From: M55B112 sp040903745
GTDB lineage: Bacteria > Bacteroidota > Bacteroidia > Bacteroidales > GCA-2748055
Assembly: GCA_040903745.1 (NCBI GenBank)
Contig: JBBDUV010000052.1
Location: 1 to 37,572 of the forward strand
DNA length: 37,572 bases
Direction: 5' to 3'
The first letter of the stretch is position 1. Each line of letters begins with the position of its first letter. The position numbers and the translations under genes are program-made. A model generated the notes under the pieces. It made no database searches, was not told where the DNA came from, and saw only the letters and a list, made by a program, of their open reading frames with translations. Positions 1-8,774 of this stretch are shown in pieces.

Positions 1-688
1 CAACAATAATTGAGCTGACGCTGGTGCCGTGGGAACTGGCATTATACACGTCTTTTTCTCTTTCAATATAATTGCGTGTGGCGAGGATCTGGCCATTTGA
101 TACTGGCGTTAAAAAAGCCGGTAATGTTGTGAGCTTCGTAAACCCGGCATCCAGCACTGCCAAAATTACACCACCTCCGGCAAACCCTTTCTCATGGAGG
201 AAATCCAGGTTAATTTGCCTGATCTGATCCGCCGAATTGCCGTACTGGTAAGCAGATGGTGACGGCCAAGGTGGTTCAAATCGCCGGCCAGTTGGCTTAA
301 CGGGGGAATAGCGTTCCGCAGGTGCGGTCAGCCACCGGACGGTATCGATAAACGACAACGTGTGCAGGGTGTCGATCAGTTGGCTGTCGGAACCTGTTAC
401 CAAAACGCCATTGAGCCATTTGGAGGTATGTCTGATTTCCAGTCCGAGCGCTGCAAGGCTGTCGACATAACTTTTCGTAACGGGAAGATCGCTCTGGTCA
501 ACCGGCAGGGACTGCCAGGCGCGACGGTTAATAGATCGTTGTGACAGGAACTCATGGGGCTGGTTCAATGAATAACCATTGTTCAGCTTATCGGTAAAAT
601 AGAACCAATAGGTGTTTTCCGCAACCCTTTGCGCGTAGACCGGAATTGCCGCAGTAATGACCAATAGTATTACAAATGATCTGATCAT
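1..688 (-). CDS. Subtilisin-like (S8) secreted serine peptidase, N-terminal part, cut by window edge
   Basis: Reading the minus strand from ATG at 688 gives 229 codons without a stop to the window edge. Residues 1-20 form a signal peptide ending VYAQ. A region resembling an inhibitor-like prodomain follows (about 21-130). The peptidase domain then begins: AVLDAGF (Asp180, replacing the usual DTG/DSG Asp motif) and SSHGTSVSSII (His220) match the first two catalytic-triad blocks of family S8. The Ser block would lie beyond the window. The protein is probably exported to the periplasm or surface. AGAAG lies 7-12 nt upstream of the start. It begins only 10 nt after the MORN-repeat gene on the same strand, so the two are likely co-transcribed. 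Confidence in the family is high; the specific substrate is unknown. Confidence 0.88.
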   Translation of the reverse strand, partial: MIRSFVILLVITAAIPVYAQRVAENTYWFYFTDKLNNGYSLNQPHEFLSQRSINRRAWQSLPVDQSDLPVTKSYVDSLAALGLEIRHTSKWLNGVLVTGSDSQLIDTLHTLSFIDTVRWLTAPAERYSPVKPTGRRFEPPWPSPSAYQYGNSADQIRQINLDFLHEKGFAGGGVILAVLDAGFTKLTTLPAFLTPVSNGQILATRNYIEREKDVYNASSHGTSVSSIIV

Positions 689-698
689 GATGCATCTT

Positions 699-1460
699 CT
701 ATCTTAAACCTGAGTCAGGGTCGGGAATATTGCCTTCATTTTCTTCGATGGTCTTTATAAACCTTTCGTAGCTTTTTTCGAGCTCATCGGGATTAAGTAC
801 CTCGCCTTTATCATACTTGATTACCGAGACGAGCTCTCCCTTTTCGGAAAAATAGCTCCAGTTGCCATCTTTCAGGTCATTGTGGTATTTGCCGGATATA
901 CTAATCTTCCCACCCGGGTAGTAGGAGAAGTAGTCTCCATGCAGCATTCCGATCGTATAGCTAGCAACTGTCATGGTATCGCTGTTTTCAAAAAACTTTA
1001 TCCAGGGACCCTCTTTTTTGCCGGAGCGGTAATGCAGCCTTTGGGAGAGATTGCCGGATGGATAGTAGTATTCTACCGGCCCGTCAAGCCTGCCCATCTC
1101 GTAATTCTCCACCATACGTATGTTTCCGTCAGAACCCAAATAGATCCAGGTTGAATCTTTTTTCTGTGATTCATAGATACCTTTGGCAATGACAAGGCCA
1201 TTTTTTGAGTACATCTCTGCAAAACACCTGTCGCTTTCAGAATAAAAATTCATGATAGTGGACAAATTGCCTTCTTCATCGTATCTTTTCATCAGACCCA
1301 CCGGTCGGCCTGATGCAAATTCGCCTTTATACCACAGTGTGCCATCGGGATAAACCCCCTTCCACGGTCCTGTGCGATCTCCATTTTCGTCGAAAGCATT
1401 TTGACCACTTGCAGTCAAAGAGAAGATAATCAGTATGAAAACTGTAATATATCTGTACAT
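699..1460 (-). CDS. Secreted MORN-variant (YwqK-type) repeat protein
   Basis: This 253-aa protein has an N-terminal signal peptide (about residues 1-19, ending TASGQ). It then carries a series of roughly 20-25-residue units of the form G-x-W-x-x-Y/F-x-x-x-G-x-L-x-x-x-x-x-Y, for example GPWKGVYPDGTLWYKGEF and GPVEYYYPSGNLSQRLHY. This is the MORN_2 (YwqK antitoxin-like) repeat, common in secreted Bacteroidota proteins of unknown role. There is no enzymatic motif. It lies between the dnaK terminator and the S8 peptidase gene and overlaps neither; the 10-nt gap to the peptidase suggests an operon. The 'antitoxin' label attached to this family by some databases is not supported by any toxin gene here. 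Confidence 0.8.
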   Translation of the reverse strand: MYRYITVFILIIFSLTASGQNAFDENGDRTGPWKGVYPDGTLWYKGEFASGRPVGLMKRYDEEGNLSTIMNFYSESDRCFAEMYSKNGLVIAKGIYESQKKDSTWIYLGSDGNIRMVENYEMGRLDGPVEYYYPSGNLSQRLHYRSGKKEGPWIKFFENSDTMTVASYTIGMLHGDYFSYYPGGKISISGKYHNDLKDGNWSYFSEKGELVSVIKYDKGEVLNPDELEKSYERFIKTIEENEGNIPDPDSGLR

Positions 1461-1563
1461 AGTTTACATTGCATTATGATCGATACATCGGTGCATGCGT
1501 ATCTCATATTTTATCTAACGTGCTACCAGCTTCAATGTTATTGATAAAGGTAGTAAAAGTTGT

Positions 1564-1601
1564 AAAAAAAAAGCCGGTTCAAACGAGCCGGCCTTTTTTT
1601 T
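1564..1601 (-). terminator. Rho-independent terminator of dnaK, usable on both strands
   Basis: An 8-bp stem (1573-1580 GCCGGTTC with 1585-1592 GAGCCGGC, one G-T pair) closes a 4-nt loop. On the minus strand it is followed by nine U (A-run 1564-1572), 18 nt past the dnaK stop. A T8 run (1594-1601) sits on the other side, so it could also terminate plus-strand transcripts. Confidence 0.85.
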
Positions 1602-1618
1602 AATCATCAGGTGAACTC

Positions 1619-3523
1619 TTATTTCACCTCCTCAAAGTCAACATCGGTTACTTCACCATCGTCGTCTTTCTTGTCATCTTTTCCTGCAGGTTCATCCTGG
1701 GGTGGTTGCTCACCTCCCTGCTGACCCGCATTGTACATGTCCTGCGAAGCAGCCTGCCATGCATTGTTCAACTCTTCGGTAGCGGCATCGATGGCAGATA
1801 TATCCTCCGCCTTATGTGCTTCCCTGAGTTTTCCAAGCGCATCTTCGATAGGTTGCTTCTTTTCAGCCGGCAGCTTATCGCCATATTCCTTCAACTGTTT
1901 TTCTGATTGGAATATCAGGCTGTCTGCTGTGTTCAGCTTTTCAATTCTCTCTTTCACCTGCTTATCTGATTCCTCATTGGCTTTTGCCTCTTCCTTCATC
2001 TTGTTGATTTCATCTTCCGACAGTCCGGAAGAAGCTTCAATCCTGATGCTTTGCTCTTTTCCGGTACCTTTATCCCTGGCAGATACATTCAGGATCCCAT
2101 TGGCATCAATATCGAAGGTAACTTCGATTTGTGGTACGCCACGTGGTGATGGCGGGATACCGTCGAGGTGGAAGCGACCGATGGTTTTATTGTCTTTTGC
2201 CAATGAACGTTCGCCCTGAAGTATATGGATTTCTACGGAAGGCTGGTTGTCGGCGGCAGTAGTAAATGTTTGTGTTTTCTTGGTTGGGATCGTCGTGTTG
2301 GACTCGATTAATTTGGTAGATACTCCACCCATGGTCTCAATACCGAGTGACAATGGCGTTATATCGAGCAGCAGCACATCTTTCACCTCGCCTGTCAGGA
2401 CACCGCCCTGAATAGCAGCACCGACAGCCACCACCTCATCAGGATTCACACCTTTTGAAGGAGCTTTTCCGAAGAAATCCTCAACCACCTTCTGTATCGC
2501 AGGAATACGGGTTGAACCTCCCACAAGAATAACCTCATTAATATCCGAAGACTTCAGTCCCGCATCTTTCATCGCTTTCTTGCAGGGCTCGACGGTAGAC
2601 TGGATCAGCTTGTCTGACAAACTCTCAAATTTCGCTCTAGAAAGTGTTTTAACGAGGTGCTTCGGAATTCCGTCGACCGGCATAATATAAGGTAGATTGA
2701 TCTCTGTCTGTGTTGAGCTGGAGAGTTCAATTTTAGCTTTTTCAGCAGCCTCTTTCAAACGCTGCAAGGCCATCGGATCTCTTTTTAAATCAATTCCTTC
2801 ATCTTTCTTGAACTCTTCCGCGAGCCAGTCAATTATTACCTGGTCAAAGTCATCCCCACCTAGATGGGTATCTCCATTGGTCGATTTTACTTCGAACACA
2901 CCATCGCCTAACTCCAGGATTGAGATATCGAATGTACCCCCGCCCAGGTCAAAAACGGCAATTTTCAGGTCAGATGACTTTTTGTCAAGCCCATATGCCA
3001 AAGAGGCCGCTGTAGGCTCATTGATAATTCTCTTTACAGCCAGTCCGGCAATTTCGCCGGCCTCTTTTGTAGCCTGGCGCTGTGAATCACTGAAGTAAGC
3101 AGGAACGGTAATAACGGCATCAGTTACCTCAGAACCCAGGTAGTCTTCAGCGGTTTTTTTCATCTTCTGCAGTACCATGGCAGAAATCTCCTGTGGCGAG
3201 TATTTCCGGTCATCAATCTGTACCCGGGGGGTATTGTTCTCCCCTTTAATTACTTTGTAAGGAATCCTGTTCACCTCTTTAGTAACCCGGTCGAAAGTTT
3301 CGCCCATAAACCGTTTGATTGAGAATACGGTTTTTTCCGGGTTGGTTATGGCCTGCCTTTTGGCAGGATCGCCCACTTTTCTTTCTCCGTTCTCCACGAA
3401 TGCCACAACTGAAGGAGTCGTTCTTTTTCCTTCACTGTTAGGGATAACAACAGGTTCATTTCCCTCCATTACTGAAACGCAAGAGTTCGTTGTTCCTAAA
3501 TCTATTCCAATTATTTTACCCAT
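1619..3523 (-). CDS. dnaK: Chaperone protein DnaK (Hsp70)
   Basis: The 634-aa product is the full-length cytoplasmic Hsp70, an ATP-driven chaperone working with DnaJ and GrpE. Visible features: N-terminal phosphate loop IGIDLGTTNSCVSV, second phosphate motif FDLGGGTFDIS near residue 190, the adenosine motif region VGGSTRIP near 340, the interdomain linker VLLLDITPLSLG near 385, a beta-sandwich substrate domain, and an acidic helical lid ending in EEVK, the usual Hsp70-type tail. The length is normal. It is a single-gene unit here: no grpE or dnaJ lies nearby. A rho-independent terminator follows directly. It is divergent from panB across a 221-bp spacer, and I see no CIRCE inverted repeat there. 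Confidence 0.98.
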   Translation of the reverse strand: MGKIIGIDLGTTNSCVSVMEGNEPVVIPNSEGKRTTPSVVAFVENGERKVGDPAKRQAITNPEKTVFSIKRFMGETFDRVTKEVNRIPYKVIKGENNTPRVQIDDRKYSPQEISAMVLQKMKKTAEDYLGSEVTDAVITVPAYFSDSQRQATKEAGEIAGLAVKRIINEPTAASLAYGLDKKSSDLKIAVFDLGGGTFDISILELGDGVFEVKSTNGDTHLGGDDFDQVIIDWLAEEFKKDEGIDLKRDPMALQRLKEAAEKAKIELSSSTQTEINLPYIMPVDGIPKHLVKTLSRAKFESLSDKLIQSTVEPCKKAMKDAGLKSSDINEVILVGGSTRIPAIQKVVEDFFGKAPSKGVNPDEVVAVGAAIQGGVLTGEVKDVLLLDITPLSLGIETMGGVSTKLIESNTTIPTKKTQTFTTAADNQPSVEIHILQGERSLAKDNKTIGRFHLDGIPPSPRGVPQIEVTFDIDANGILNVSARDKGTGKEQSIRIEASSGLSEDEINKMKEEAKANEESDKQVKERIEKLNTADSLIFQSEKQLKEYGDKLPAEKKQPIEDALGKLREAHKAEDISAIDAATEELNNAWQAASQDMYNAGQQGGEQPPQDEPAGKDDKKDDDGEVTDVDFEEVK

Positions 3524-3696
3524 ATCTGTATTGTTTGTAAGTTTTCAATTATTCTGTATATATCCTGACAATGATTATGCCACTTCAATTATCTGCTGTT
3601 TTTATGTTAATATGACACGCCGTCCAAATATTATTTGTCATAATTCTGATTTATGGGAGATAATATCTGACATTTTGACGCAGTAATTCTCTTATT

Positions 3697-3732
3697 TTTG
3701 AAGGAATTATCCGGATTTTATTCTAAACTTTG
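3697..3732 (+). promoter_or_regulatory. Possible panB promoter (Bacteroidota type)
   Basis: TTTG at 3697-3700 and TAAACTTTG at 3724-3732 resemble the Bacteroidota -33/-7 pair, but the -7 has one extra base and the spacer (23 nt) is long. A transcript would start a few bases before the ATG at 3745. Confidence 0.3.
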
Positions 3733-3744
3733 CAAAAAAAGGAT

Positions 3745-4560
3745 ATGTCAGTTCACAGTTCAGTCAAGAAGGTTACCACCCATGTATTGCATGAGATGAA
3801 GTTAAAGGGAGAGAAAATTGCAATGTTAACCGGGTATGATTTTTCCCTGGCCCGTATTCTCGACCAGTCGGGTGTGGATATTATTCTCGTTGGCGATTCA
3901 GCCTCCAATGTGATGGCAGGTTTTGAGACCACCCTCCCCATCACCCTCGACAATATGATCTACCATGCAGCTTCGGTTGTGCGTGCTTCAAATCGGGCGT
4001 TGATCGTAGTTGATCTGCCATTTGGAACCTACCAGGGGAACTCAAAAAAGGCACTGGCATCCGCGGTTCGTATTATGAAGGAGACCGGTGCAAGTGCTGT
4101 TAAGCTGGAAGGGGGCCATGAGATACAGGATTCCATTGACCGTATCTTATCGGCCGGAATACCTGTGATGGGTCATCTCGGACTCACCCCGCAGTCGATT
4201 CATAAATTTGGCACCTATGTTGTGCGGGCCACTCAGGATGAGGAGGCAGAGAAGCTGATTAAAGATGCACAGAAGCTTGAGAAAGCAGGATGCTTTGCAC
4301 TGGTTCTGGAAAAAATACCGGCCACACTGGGTGAGCAGGTGTCGAAAATGCTGCGCATCCCAACGATTGGTATCGGGGCCGGCGGACATACCGACGGACA
4401 GGTGCTGGTTGTGCATGACATGCTCGGTATTACCCAGGATTTTTCTCCCCGTTTCCTGCGCCGGTATCACAATCTGAATGCAGAAATATCAGGAGCAGTT
4501 AAGACTTACATTGAGGATGTCAGGTCGGGCGACTTTCCCAACAAGAGGGAACAGTATTAA
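3745..4560 (+). CDS. panB: 3-methyl-2-oxobutanoate hydroxymethyltransferase
   Basis: PanB transfers a hydroxymethyl group from 5,10-methylene-tetrahydrofolate to alpha-ketoisovalerate, giving ketopantoate, the first committed step to pantothenate and CoA. The 271-aa product shows the conserved blocks: VGDSASNVM (Mg/substrate Asp), VDLPFGTYQ, VKLEGG, MGHLGLTPQS, VLEKIPATL (catalytic Glu region) and TIGIGAGG. It ends with SGDFPNKREQY, a typical C-terminus for Bacteroidota PanB. I chose the ATG at 3745 over an in-frame TTG at 3730, because the TTG falls inside the likely -7 promoter box and homologues start near here. A short AAAAAAAGGA purine run precedes it. The next gene starts 17 nt downstream on the same strand. 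Confidence 0.96.
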   Translation: MSVHSSVKKVTTHVLHEMKLKGEKIAMLTGYDFSLARILDQSGVDIILVGDSASNVMAGFETTLPITLDNMIYHAASVVRASNRALIVVDLPFGTYQGNSKKALASAVRIMKETGASAVKLEGGHEIQDSIDRILSAGIPVMGHLGLTPQSIHKFGTYVVRATQDEEAEKLIKDAQKLEKAGCFALVLEKIPATLGEQVSKMLRIPTIGIGAGGHTDGQVLVVHDMLGITQDFSPRFLRRYHNLNAEISGAVKTYIEDVRSGDFPNKREQY

Positions 4561-4577
4561 ACAGAGTTCAGTTGCTC

Positions 4578-5318
4578 ATGTCACTGGAAAAAAAGTATGG
4601 CCTTCATATTCTATACGAGGACAATCATCTGATTGCCCTGAACAAACAGGTGGCCGATATTGTCCAGGGGGATCAGACAGGGGATATTTCACTGGATCGT
4701 TCGTTAAAGGAATTTCTGAAGGTGCGGGATGCTAAGCCCGGCAATGTTTTCGTGGGAATTCCGCACCGGCTCGACAGGCCGGTAAGTGGGGTGGTGGTAT
4801 ACACCAAAACCGGCAAGGCGCTGAGCCGCATGGCGGAGCTTTTTAAGACGAAGGAGGTGGAGAAAATCTACTATGCCGTGGTAGAACAGCGACCCGATCC
4901 TCCAGAGGGTCGGTTGGAGCACTTCATGACACGAAACACAAGGCAGAACAAATCCTATTGTCATAGCAAGGAGGTGAAAGATTCGAAACTCGCTGTGCTG
5001 ATGTACCGCTTGCTGACCTCCCTTGAGCGGTATCATTTGGTTGAGGTCAACCTGGAGACAGGCAGGCACCACCAGATCAGGGCCCAGTTGTCGGCGATCG
5101 GATGTCCCATCAGGGGCGATATTAAATATGGCGCCAGAAGGGCCAATAAAAACAAAGGTATCAGTCTCCATGCACGAAAGATATCTTTTGTACATCCGGT
5201 AAAAAAGGAACCGCTGATAATTGTGGCACCCTTTCCGGAGGATGATCTGTTTAGCCTCTATGAGAAGCATTATCGTTGCAGAGATCAATCTGAGAACGAA
5301 CAATTTCCCAAAGGATGA
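4578..5318 (+). CDS. RluA-family pseudouridine synthase
   Basis: The protein (246 aa from ATG 4578; an in-frame TTG at 4572 is less likely) isomerises uridine to pseudouridine in rRNA or tRNA. The catalytic block is PHRLDRPVSGVVVYTK, with Asp66 as the nucleophile. The usual HRLDxxTSG is here HRLDRPVSG. The second family block GRHHQIRAQLSAIGCPIRGD follows near residue 160. There is no N-terminal S4 domain, so it is of the short RluA/RluC-catalytic-domain type and the target uridine cannot be predicted. The gene follows panB closely and may be co-transcribed. Its 3' end is odd: a 29-bp sequence encoding DDLFSLYEK is present twice (5239-5267 and 5312-5340), and the present stop codon lies inside the second copy in another frame. 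Confidence 0.92.
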   Translation: MSLEKKYGLHILYEDNHLIALNKQVADIVQGDQTGDISLDRSLKEFLKVRDAKPGNVFVGIPHRLDRPVSGVVVYTKTGKALSRMAELFKTKEVEKIYYAVVEQRPDPPEGRLEHFMTRNTRQNKSYCHSKEVKDSKLAVLMYRLLTSLERYHLVEVNLETGRHHQIRAQLSAIGCPIRGDIKYGARRANKNKGISLHARKISFVHPVKKEPLIIVAPFPEDDLFSLYEKHYRCRDQSENEQFPKG

Positions 5319-5340
5319 TCTGTTTAGCCTCTATGAGAAG
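5239..5340 (+). repeat. 29-bp exact direct repeat, 73-bp period, at the 3' end of the RluA-family gene
   Basis: Copies lie at 5239-5267 and 5312-5340. The first is read as EDDLFSLYEK inside the gene. The second is shifted by one frame and supplies the TGA stop at 5316-5318. In the first copy's frame the second copy would read DDLFSLYEKE followed by TAA, so it looks like the ancestral gene end. Confidence 0.9.
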
Positions 5341-5402
5341 GAGTAATTGCCAGTAATTCTTCAGGATCGTTTTAACATAGCGCTAACAAAGACTACATGC
5401 TG

Positions 5403-5420
5403 TCCGGCAATAAAGCCGGA
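5403..5420. terminator. Small hairpin between convergent genes, possible terminator
   Basis: TCCGGC (5403-5408) pairs perfectly with GCCGGA (5415-5420) around an AATAAA loop. It lies between the convergent RluA-family and cdd genes. No T-run follows on either strand, so termination here is only a guess. Confidence 0.25.
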
Positions 5421-5440
5421 GGGGCAGACCTGCCAACGGT

Positions 5441-5923
5441 TTACAAGGTCAGGTTATAGTCGAAGGGCAAGGGGAGGAGGTCGCTCACACTCTTAACCAC
5501 TTTGATCTGTTGTGTTCCGTACATGATCACCTCCACTTGCTTTTTCACCCTGTTTTCATGTTCAAGCAGAACCTGACGGCAGTCACCACATGGATATACC
5601 GGCTGTTCCACAAATTTTCCTTCAGAAAATGCTGCAATGGCGATCTTCTTAATAGCGACACCGGGGAACTGGGAGCCGGCATAGAAGAGCGCCACACGTT
5701 CGGCACATAGTCCGGACGGAAAGGCGATGTTCTCCTGGTTGTTCCCTGTGATAATTTCCCCATTCTCTAATTCGAGTGCTGCGCCAACCCAAAATTTAGA
5801 ATAGGGTGCCCACGCTTTCTGTGTAGCCTCTTTGGCACGCTTTACCAGTTGGTGACCTGTTCCCGGCAGTTCGCCGGCCCTTTCATAGCTATATACAGTG
5901 ATTCTGAGTTCTTCCGCTCTCAT
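5441..5923 (-). CDS. cdd: Cytidine deaminase
   Basis: This enzyme deaminates cytidine and deoxycytidine to uridine forms for pyrimidine salvage. The 160-aa protein is of the small homotetrameric Zn type. Zn ligands are Cys73 in the block PSGLCAERVALF, with Glu75 as proton shuttle, and Cys112/Cys115 in VYPCGDCRQVL. The substrate-binding NNQENIAFP block lies just before. I start it at ATG 5923, although the frame stays open upstream to an ATG at 5971, because a perfect TAnnTTTG -7 box (5941-5948) lies inside that extension. The gene is convergent with the RluA-family gene and is followed upstream on the same strand by the PEP carboxylase gene, which ends 83 nt before it. Confidence 0.93.
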   Translation of the reverse strand: MRAEELRITVYSYERAGELPGTGHQLVKRAKEATQKAWAPYSKFWVGAALELENGEIITGNNQENIAFPSGLCAERVALFYAGSQFPGVAIKKIAIAAFSEGKFVEQPVYPCGDCRQVLLEHENRVKKQVEVIMYGTQQIKVVKSVSDLLPLPFDYNLTL

Positions 5924-5940
5924 AATGAATGACTTTGAAT

Positions 5941-5948
5941 CAAAGGTA
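5941..5948 (-). promoter_or_regulatory. Bacteroidota -7 box for cdd
   Basis: On the minus strand the sequence reads TACCTTTG, a perfect match to TAnnTTTG, 17 nt before the cdd ATG. No clear TTTG -33 element is visible at the expected spacing. Confidence 0.5.
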
Positions 5949-6006
5949 TAGAAAATATTCAATTTATACATCTCTGAACAGCTGCCTGCTCCGATTAAAT
6001 GTTTCG

Positions 6007-8583
6007 TCAGGCAGAGTTACGCTCAGCATTGATGATACCGAATGAGCAACGCATGGCCAGTTTTTCAAAGTCATGCCTCTGCTCTTCGCTTCCACCTGAC
6101 TCTTCGAGTTCTCTGATTCTGTTCAGTGCATATTGCTGGATGGTGAGTAGCGGTAGCTCGATGCGCTGGCGCATTTGGATGGACATGCTGTTCACAGGTT
6201 TGCTCTCCATCAATTCGTTGTTGCCGGAGAGTTTCAGCAGGCAGCTTTTTGTGAGCAGGTACTCTTCGTGGATTGTGTTCCATAGTGATCCGTATTCCGG
6301 GTGTTTCGAGAGATAGGCTGTAAGCGGGAAGAAGCATTTTGTCATCGCCATTTCACAGTTTTCCAGCACTGTTCTGAAGAAGGTGGATCGCTTGAACATC
6401 TGCTCAATCTCTTCCCATCGGCCTAGTTTTTCGAGCTTGCTGAGTGCTGTGCCGACGCCATAAAAACCGGGTAGATTTTGTTTCATCTGGCTCCAGGAAC
6501 CCACATATGGAACGGCCCGCAGGTCGTCCAGGGTCAGTTTTCCCTTTTTGCGTCGTGAGGGCCTGCTGCCGATATTTGTTTCGGAGTAGTATCGCAGCGG
6601 ACTGGCGTAGTTGAGGTATTCAAGGAAATTGGACTGGTTTTTCAGATCGCTGTATGCCATGTAGCTCTCTTTGGCTAAAGCACTGAACAGTGCATCCTCC
6701 TCTTCTGTAAGCGTTGGTTTGCGGGAAGAGAAGAGGTCACTCCAGATCCCCGCATGCATCAGTTGTTCCATATTGTAACGGGCCGTGTCGATGGTGCCGA
6801 AGTTGGCGCTAATGGTTTGTCCCTGGATGGTGAGTTCTATCTCTTTGTTGGCAATATTCGATCCCATGGAAGAGTAGAACTGGTGCGTGCGTCCGCCGCC
6901 GCGGGCAGGAGGTCCCCCGCGGCCATCAAAAAAGACAACCTCAATGCCGTGTTTGAGTGCCACGGCGGTAAGTGCCTCCTTGGCTTTATAGATGCTCCAG
7001 TTGGCCATCAGGAATCCGCCGTCTTTTGTACCATCGGAAAAACCAAGCATGATGGTCTGGATGTTGTTCCTTTTATTTAGATGGTCGCGGTAGACCTTCA
7101 GCTTATATAGTTGCTCCATTACACGGGGAGCATTTTCAAGATCGTTGATGGACTCGAACAGGGGAACAATATCGATCTTAAGCTCCTGGCCGTTCCAACC
7201 TGCCATCCTAAAAAGTCCGTATACCCCGATCACATCCAGCACGCTTTTTGAATGACTGATGATGTACCTGTGACAGCCGGCCTCTCCGTTGGTGGCCTGA
7301 ATCACTTTTATGGCAGCGATGGTATCGATTACATCCTGCTGAGTCTCATCATCGAGAATTTTTCTATCGATCGACCGGTCAATACCTGTAAGCAACGCAA
7401 TTTTTTCATCGTCGGGAAGCTTGGCGTATTTTTTAGGAAGAAGCTCCGTCCGCTCTGCCACTTTTTCAAGCAGGGCATTATGAATACTACTGTCCTGTCT
7501 GATATCGAGGGAGGCGAAATGCAATCCGAACAGCTGCACTTTTCCTATCAGACTGTCGAGCTGCTCCAGGAAGAGCTGATTGTGTTGGTCGATTAGCAAT
7601 GTTCTGATTTCATACAAAAGGTTGAGAATCTCTTCCTTAGTGAGGTTGAATTTTTCTGCAGGTAGAAAGATATTCTTGTAGAGTTTTTCTTCGAGTGCTG
7701 AAAGGATATGTGCCAATCCCTTAAATGTAAGTCTTTTTTTTAATGTTTTTACCTCTTCGTGGTATGAGCTTACAATAGAGCTTCTTAAAGCCCCTGCCAC
7801 TTTTAACGCTGTATCCGATTTCACGAAGGGATTGCCGTCACGGTCACCTCCCGGCCAGAAACCGAGTTTGATCAGCCTGGTTCCAGGTTCAATGCTGCCC
7901 GGAAACCTTTCGTTCAGGTAGGAGGTAATCTCACCTGCAGCGTGATAGAAGACATTCTCCAGGTACCAGATCAGGTTCATCGCTTCGTCGTATGGTGTAG
8001 GTTTGGTGCTTTTGAAGAAGGGGGTTTTCCCCAACTGCTGAAGGTAACTGTTGACCAGCACGGTATTATCCTCGACGATCGCCTTGGCCAGGTCGCTTAT
8101 GATCATGAGCACTTCGCTGGGATAAAACTGGGTTGGGTGTGCCGTGAGTACCAACCTGATTGAAAAATCCCTGAATTTGTTTATGATCGCCTCTTGCATT
8201 TGCTGTTGTACGATTTCCGAATGGAGGTGATTGAGCGTTCCCGATCCGCTCAGGTCATTCACCTTCGGGAAGGCAGCATCTTCAAGGGCATCGAAAAGCA
8301 CCACCTGCCGTTCCGAGTATTGAACGAAGCGAAAAAGAAGGTCAATCTGTTCTTGATCAGAGGTATAGGATGTATATTGTTCGAGGAAGGAGGTGATGAT
8401 CTCTACCGGACTTTTCCCTGCTGCATATCCCTCTTCACAGTGTAGCAGGAAGATGGATACCAGCACCCCGGTCTTCTCAACCTTGTGAAAAGGGAGGGCT
8501 GTAAAGAGGCTGTTGTAAAGCTGGAACTTTAGTCCCACCTCCTTGCTGAAGATATTCAGAAAACTATTGTCAGAAGGATTCAT
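6007..8583 (-). CDS. ppc: Phosphoenolpyruvate carboxylase
   Basis: PEP carboxylase carboxylates PEP with bicarbonate to oxaloacetate, an anaplerotic reaction. The 858-aa length is normal. The catalytic His149 lies in VLTAHPTQF; GGDRDGNP is at 245-252; GFSDGTKDGG (usually GYSDS-x-KD) is at 514-523; the glycine loop is GRGGPPARGGGRTHQ at 554-568. The usual loop in enterobacterial and plant enzymes is GRGG-x-x-GRGGGP, so this is the divergent form with PPA. The C-terminus ends ERNSA where canonical enzymes end QNTG, a tail that contributes to the active site. The rest of the fold is intact, so I expect an active enzyme of a divergent subfamily. No operon partner is evident: the upstream neighbour is divergent and the cdd gene has its own promoter. 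Confidence 0.95.
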   Translation of the reverse strand: MNPSDNSFLNIFSKEVGLKFQLYNSLFTALPFHKVEKTGVLVSIFLLHCEEGYAAGKSPVEIITSFLEQYTSYTSDQEQIDLLFRFVQYSERQVVLFDALEDAAFPKVNDLSGSGTLNHLHSEIVQQQMQEAIINKFRDFSIRLVLTAHPTQFYPSEVLMIISDLAKAIVEDNTVLVNSYLQQLGKTPFFKSTKPTPYDEAMNLIWYLENVFYHAAGEITSYLNERFPGSIEPGTRLIKLGFWPGGDRDGNPFVKSDTALKVAGALRSSIVSSYHEEVKTLKKRLTFKGLAHILSALEEKLYKNIFLPAEKFNLTKEEILNLLYEIRTLLIDQHNQLFLEQLDSLIGKVQLFGLHFASLDIRQDSSIHNALLEKVAERTELLPKKYAKLPDDEKIALLTGIDRSIDRKILDDETQQDVIDTIAAIKVIQATNGEAGCHRYIISHSKSVLDVIGVYGLFRMAGWNGQELKIDIVPLFESINDLENAPRVMEQLYKLKVYRDHLNKRNNIQTIMLGFSDGTKDGGFLMANWSIYKAKEALTAVALKHGIEVVFFDGRGGPPARGGGRTHQFYSSMGSNIANKEIELTIQGQTISANFGTIDTARYNMEQLMHAGIWSDLFSSRKPTLTEEEDALFSALAKESYMAYSDLKNQSNFLEYLNYASPLRYYSETNIGSRPSRRKKGKLTLDDLRAVPYVGSWSQMKQNLPGFYGVGTALSKLEKLGRWEEIEQMFKRSTFFRTVLENCEMAMTKCFFPLTAYLSKHPEYGSLWNTIHEEYLLTKSCLLKLSGNNELMESKPVNSMSIQMRQRIELPLLTIQQYALNRIRELEESGGSEEQRHDFEKLAMRCSFGIINAERNSA

Positions 8584-8774
8584 AATGCAAACGGTGATTT
8601 ATATGTTTATTTAAATATAACACGCTTCCTGGCAAACTTGTTTATCCAGGATCCATCTCCACAGGAGAGATCGGATCTATGGCCAAAAATAGCCGTTCTT
8701 TTGTTTACTGTTAAAAACTCATGGTAATACGCATTGTGGTTTACACTAATTTTAGCCAAAAATAATAACGGGGG

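Noticed and set aside
1731..3098. Plus-strand frames opposite dnaK
   Set aside because: Ser/Phe-rich antisense of a conserved, high-codon-bias gene; typical shadow.
3730..3744. Upstream TTG start for panB
   Set aside because: The TTG falls in the TTTG of the likely -7 box; homologues start at about the ATG at 3745.
8735..8760. Promoter box TAATTTTA upstream of the glucosaminidase gene
   Set aside because: Does not keep the final G of TAnnTTTG and no -33 element lies at a suitable distance; left out.
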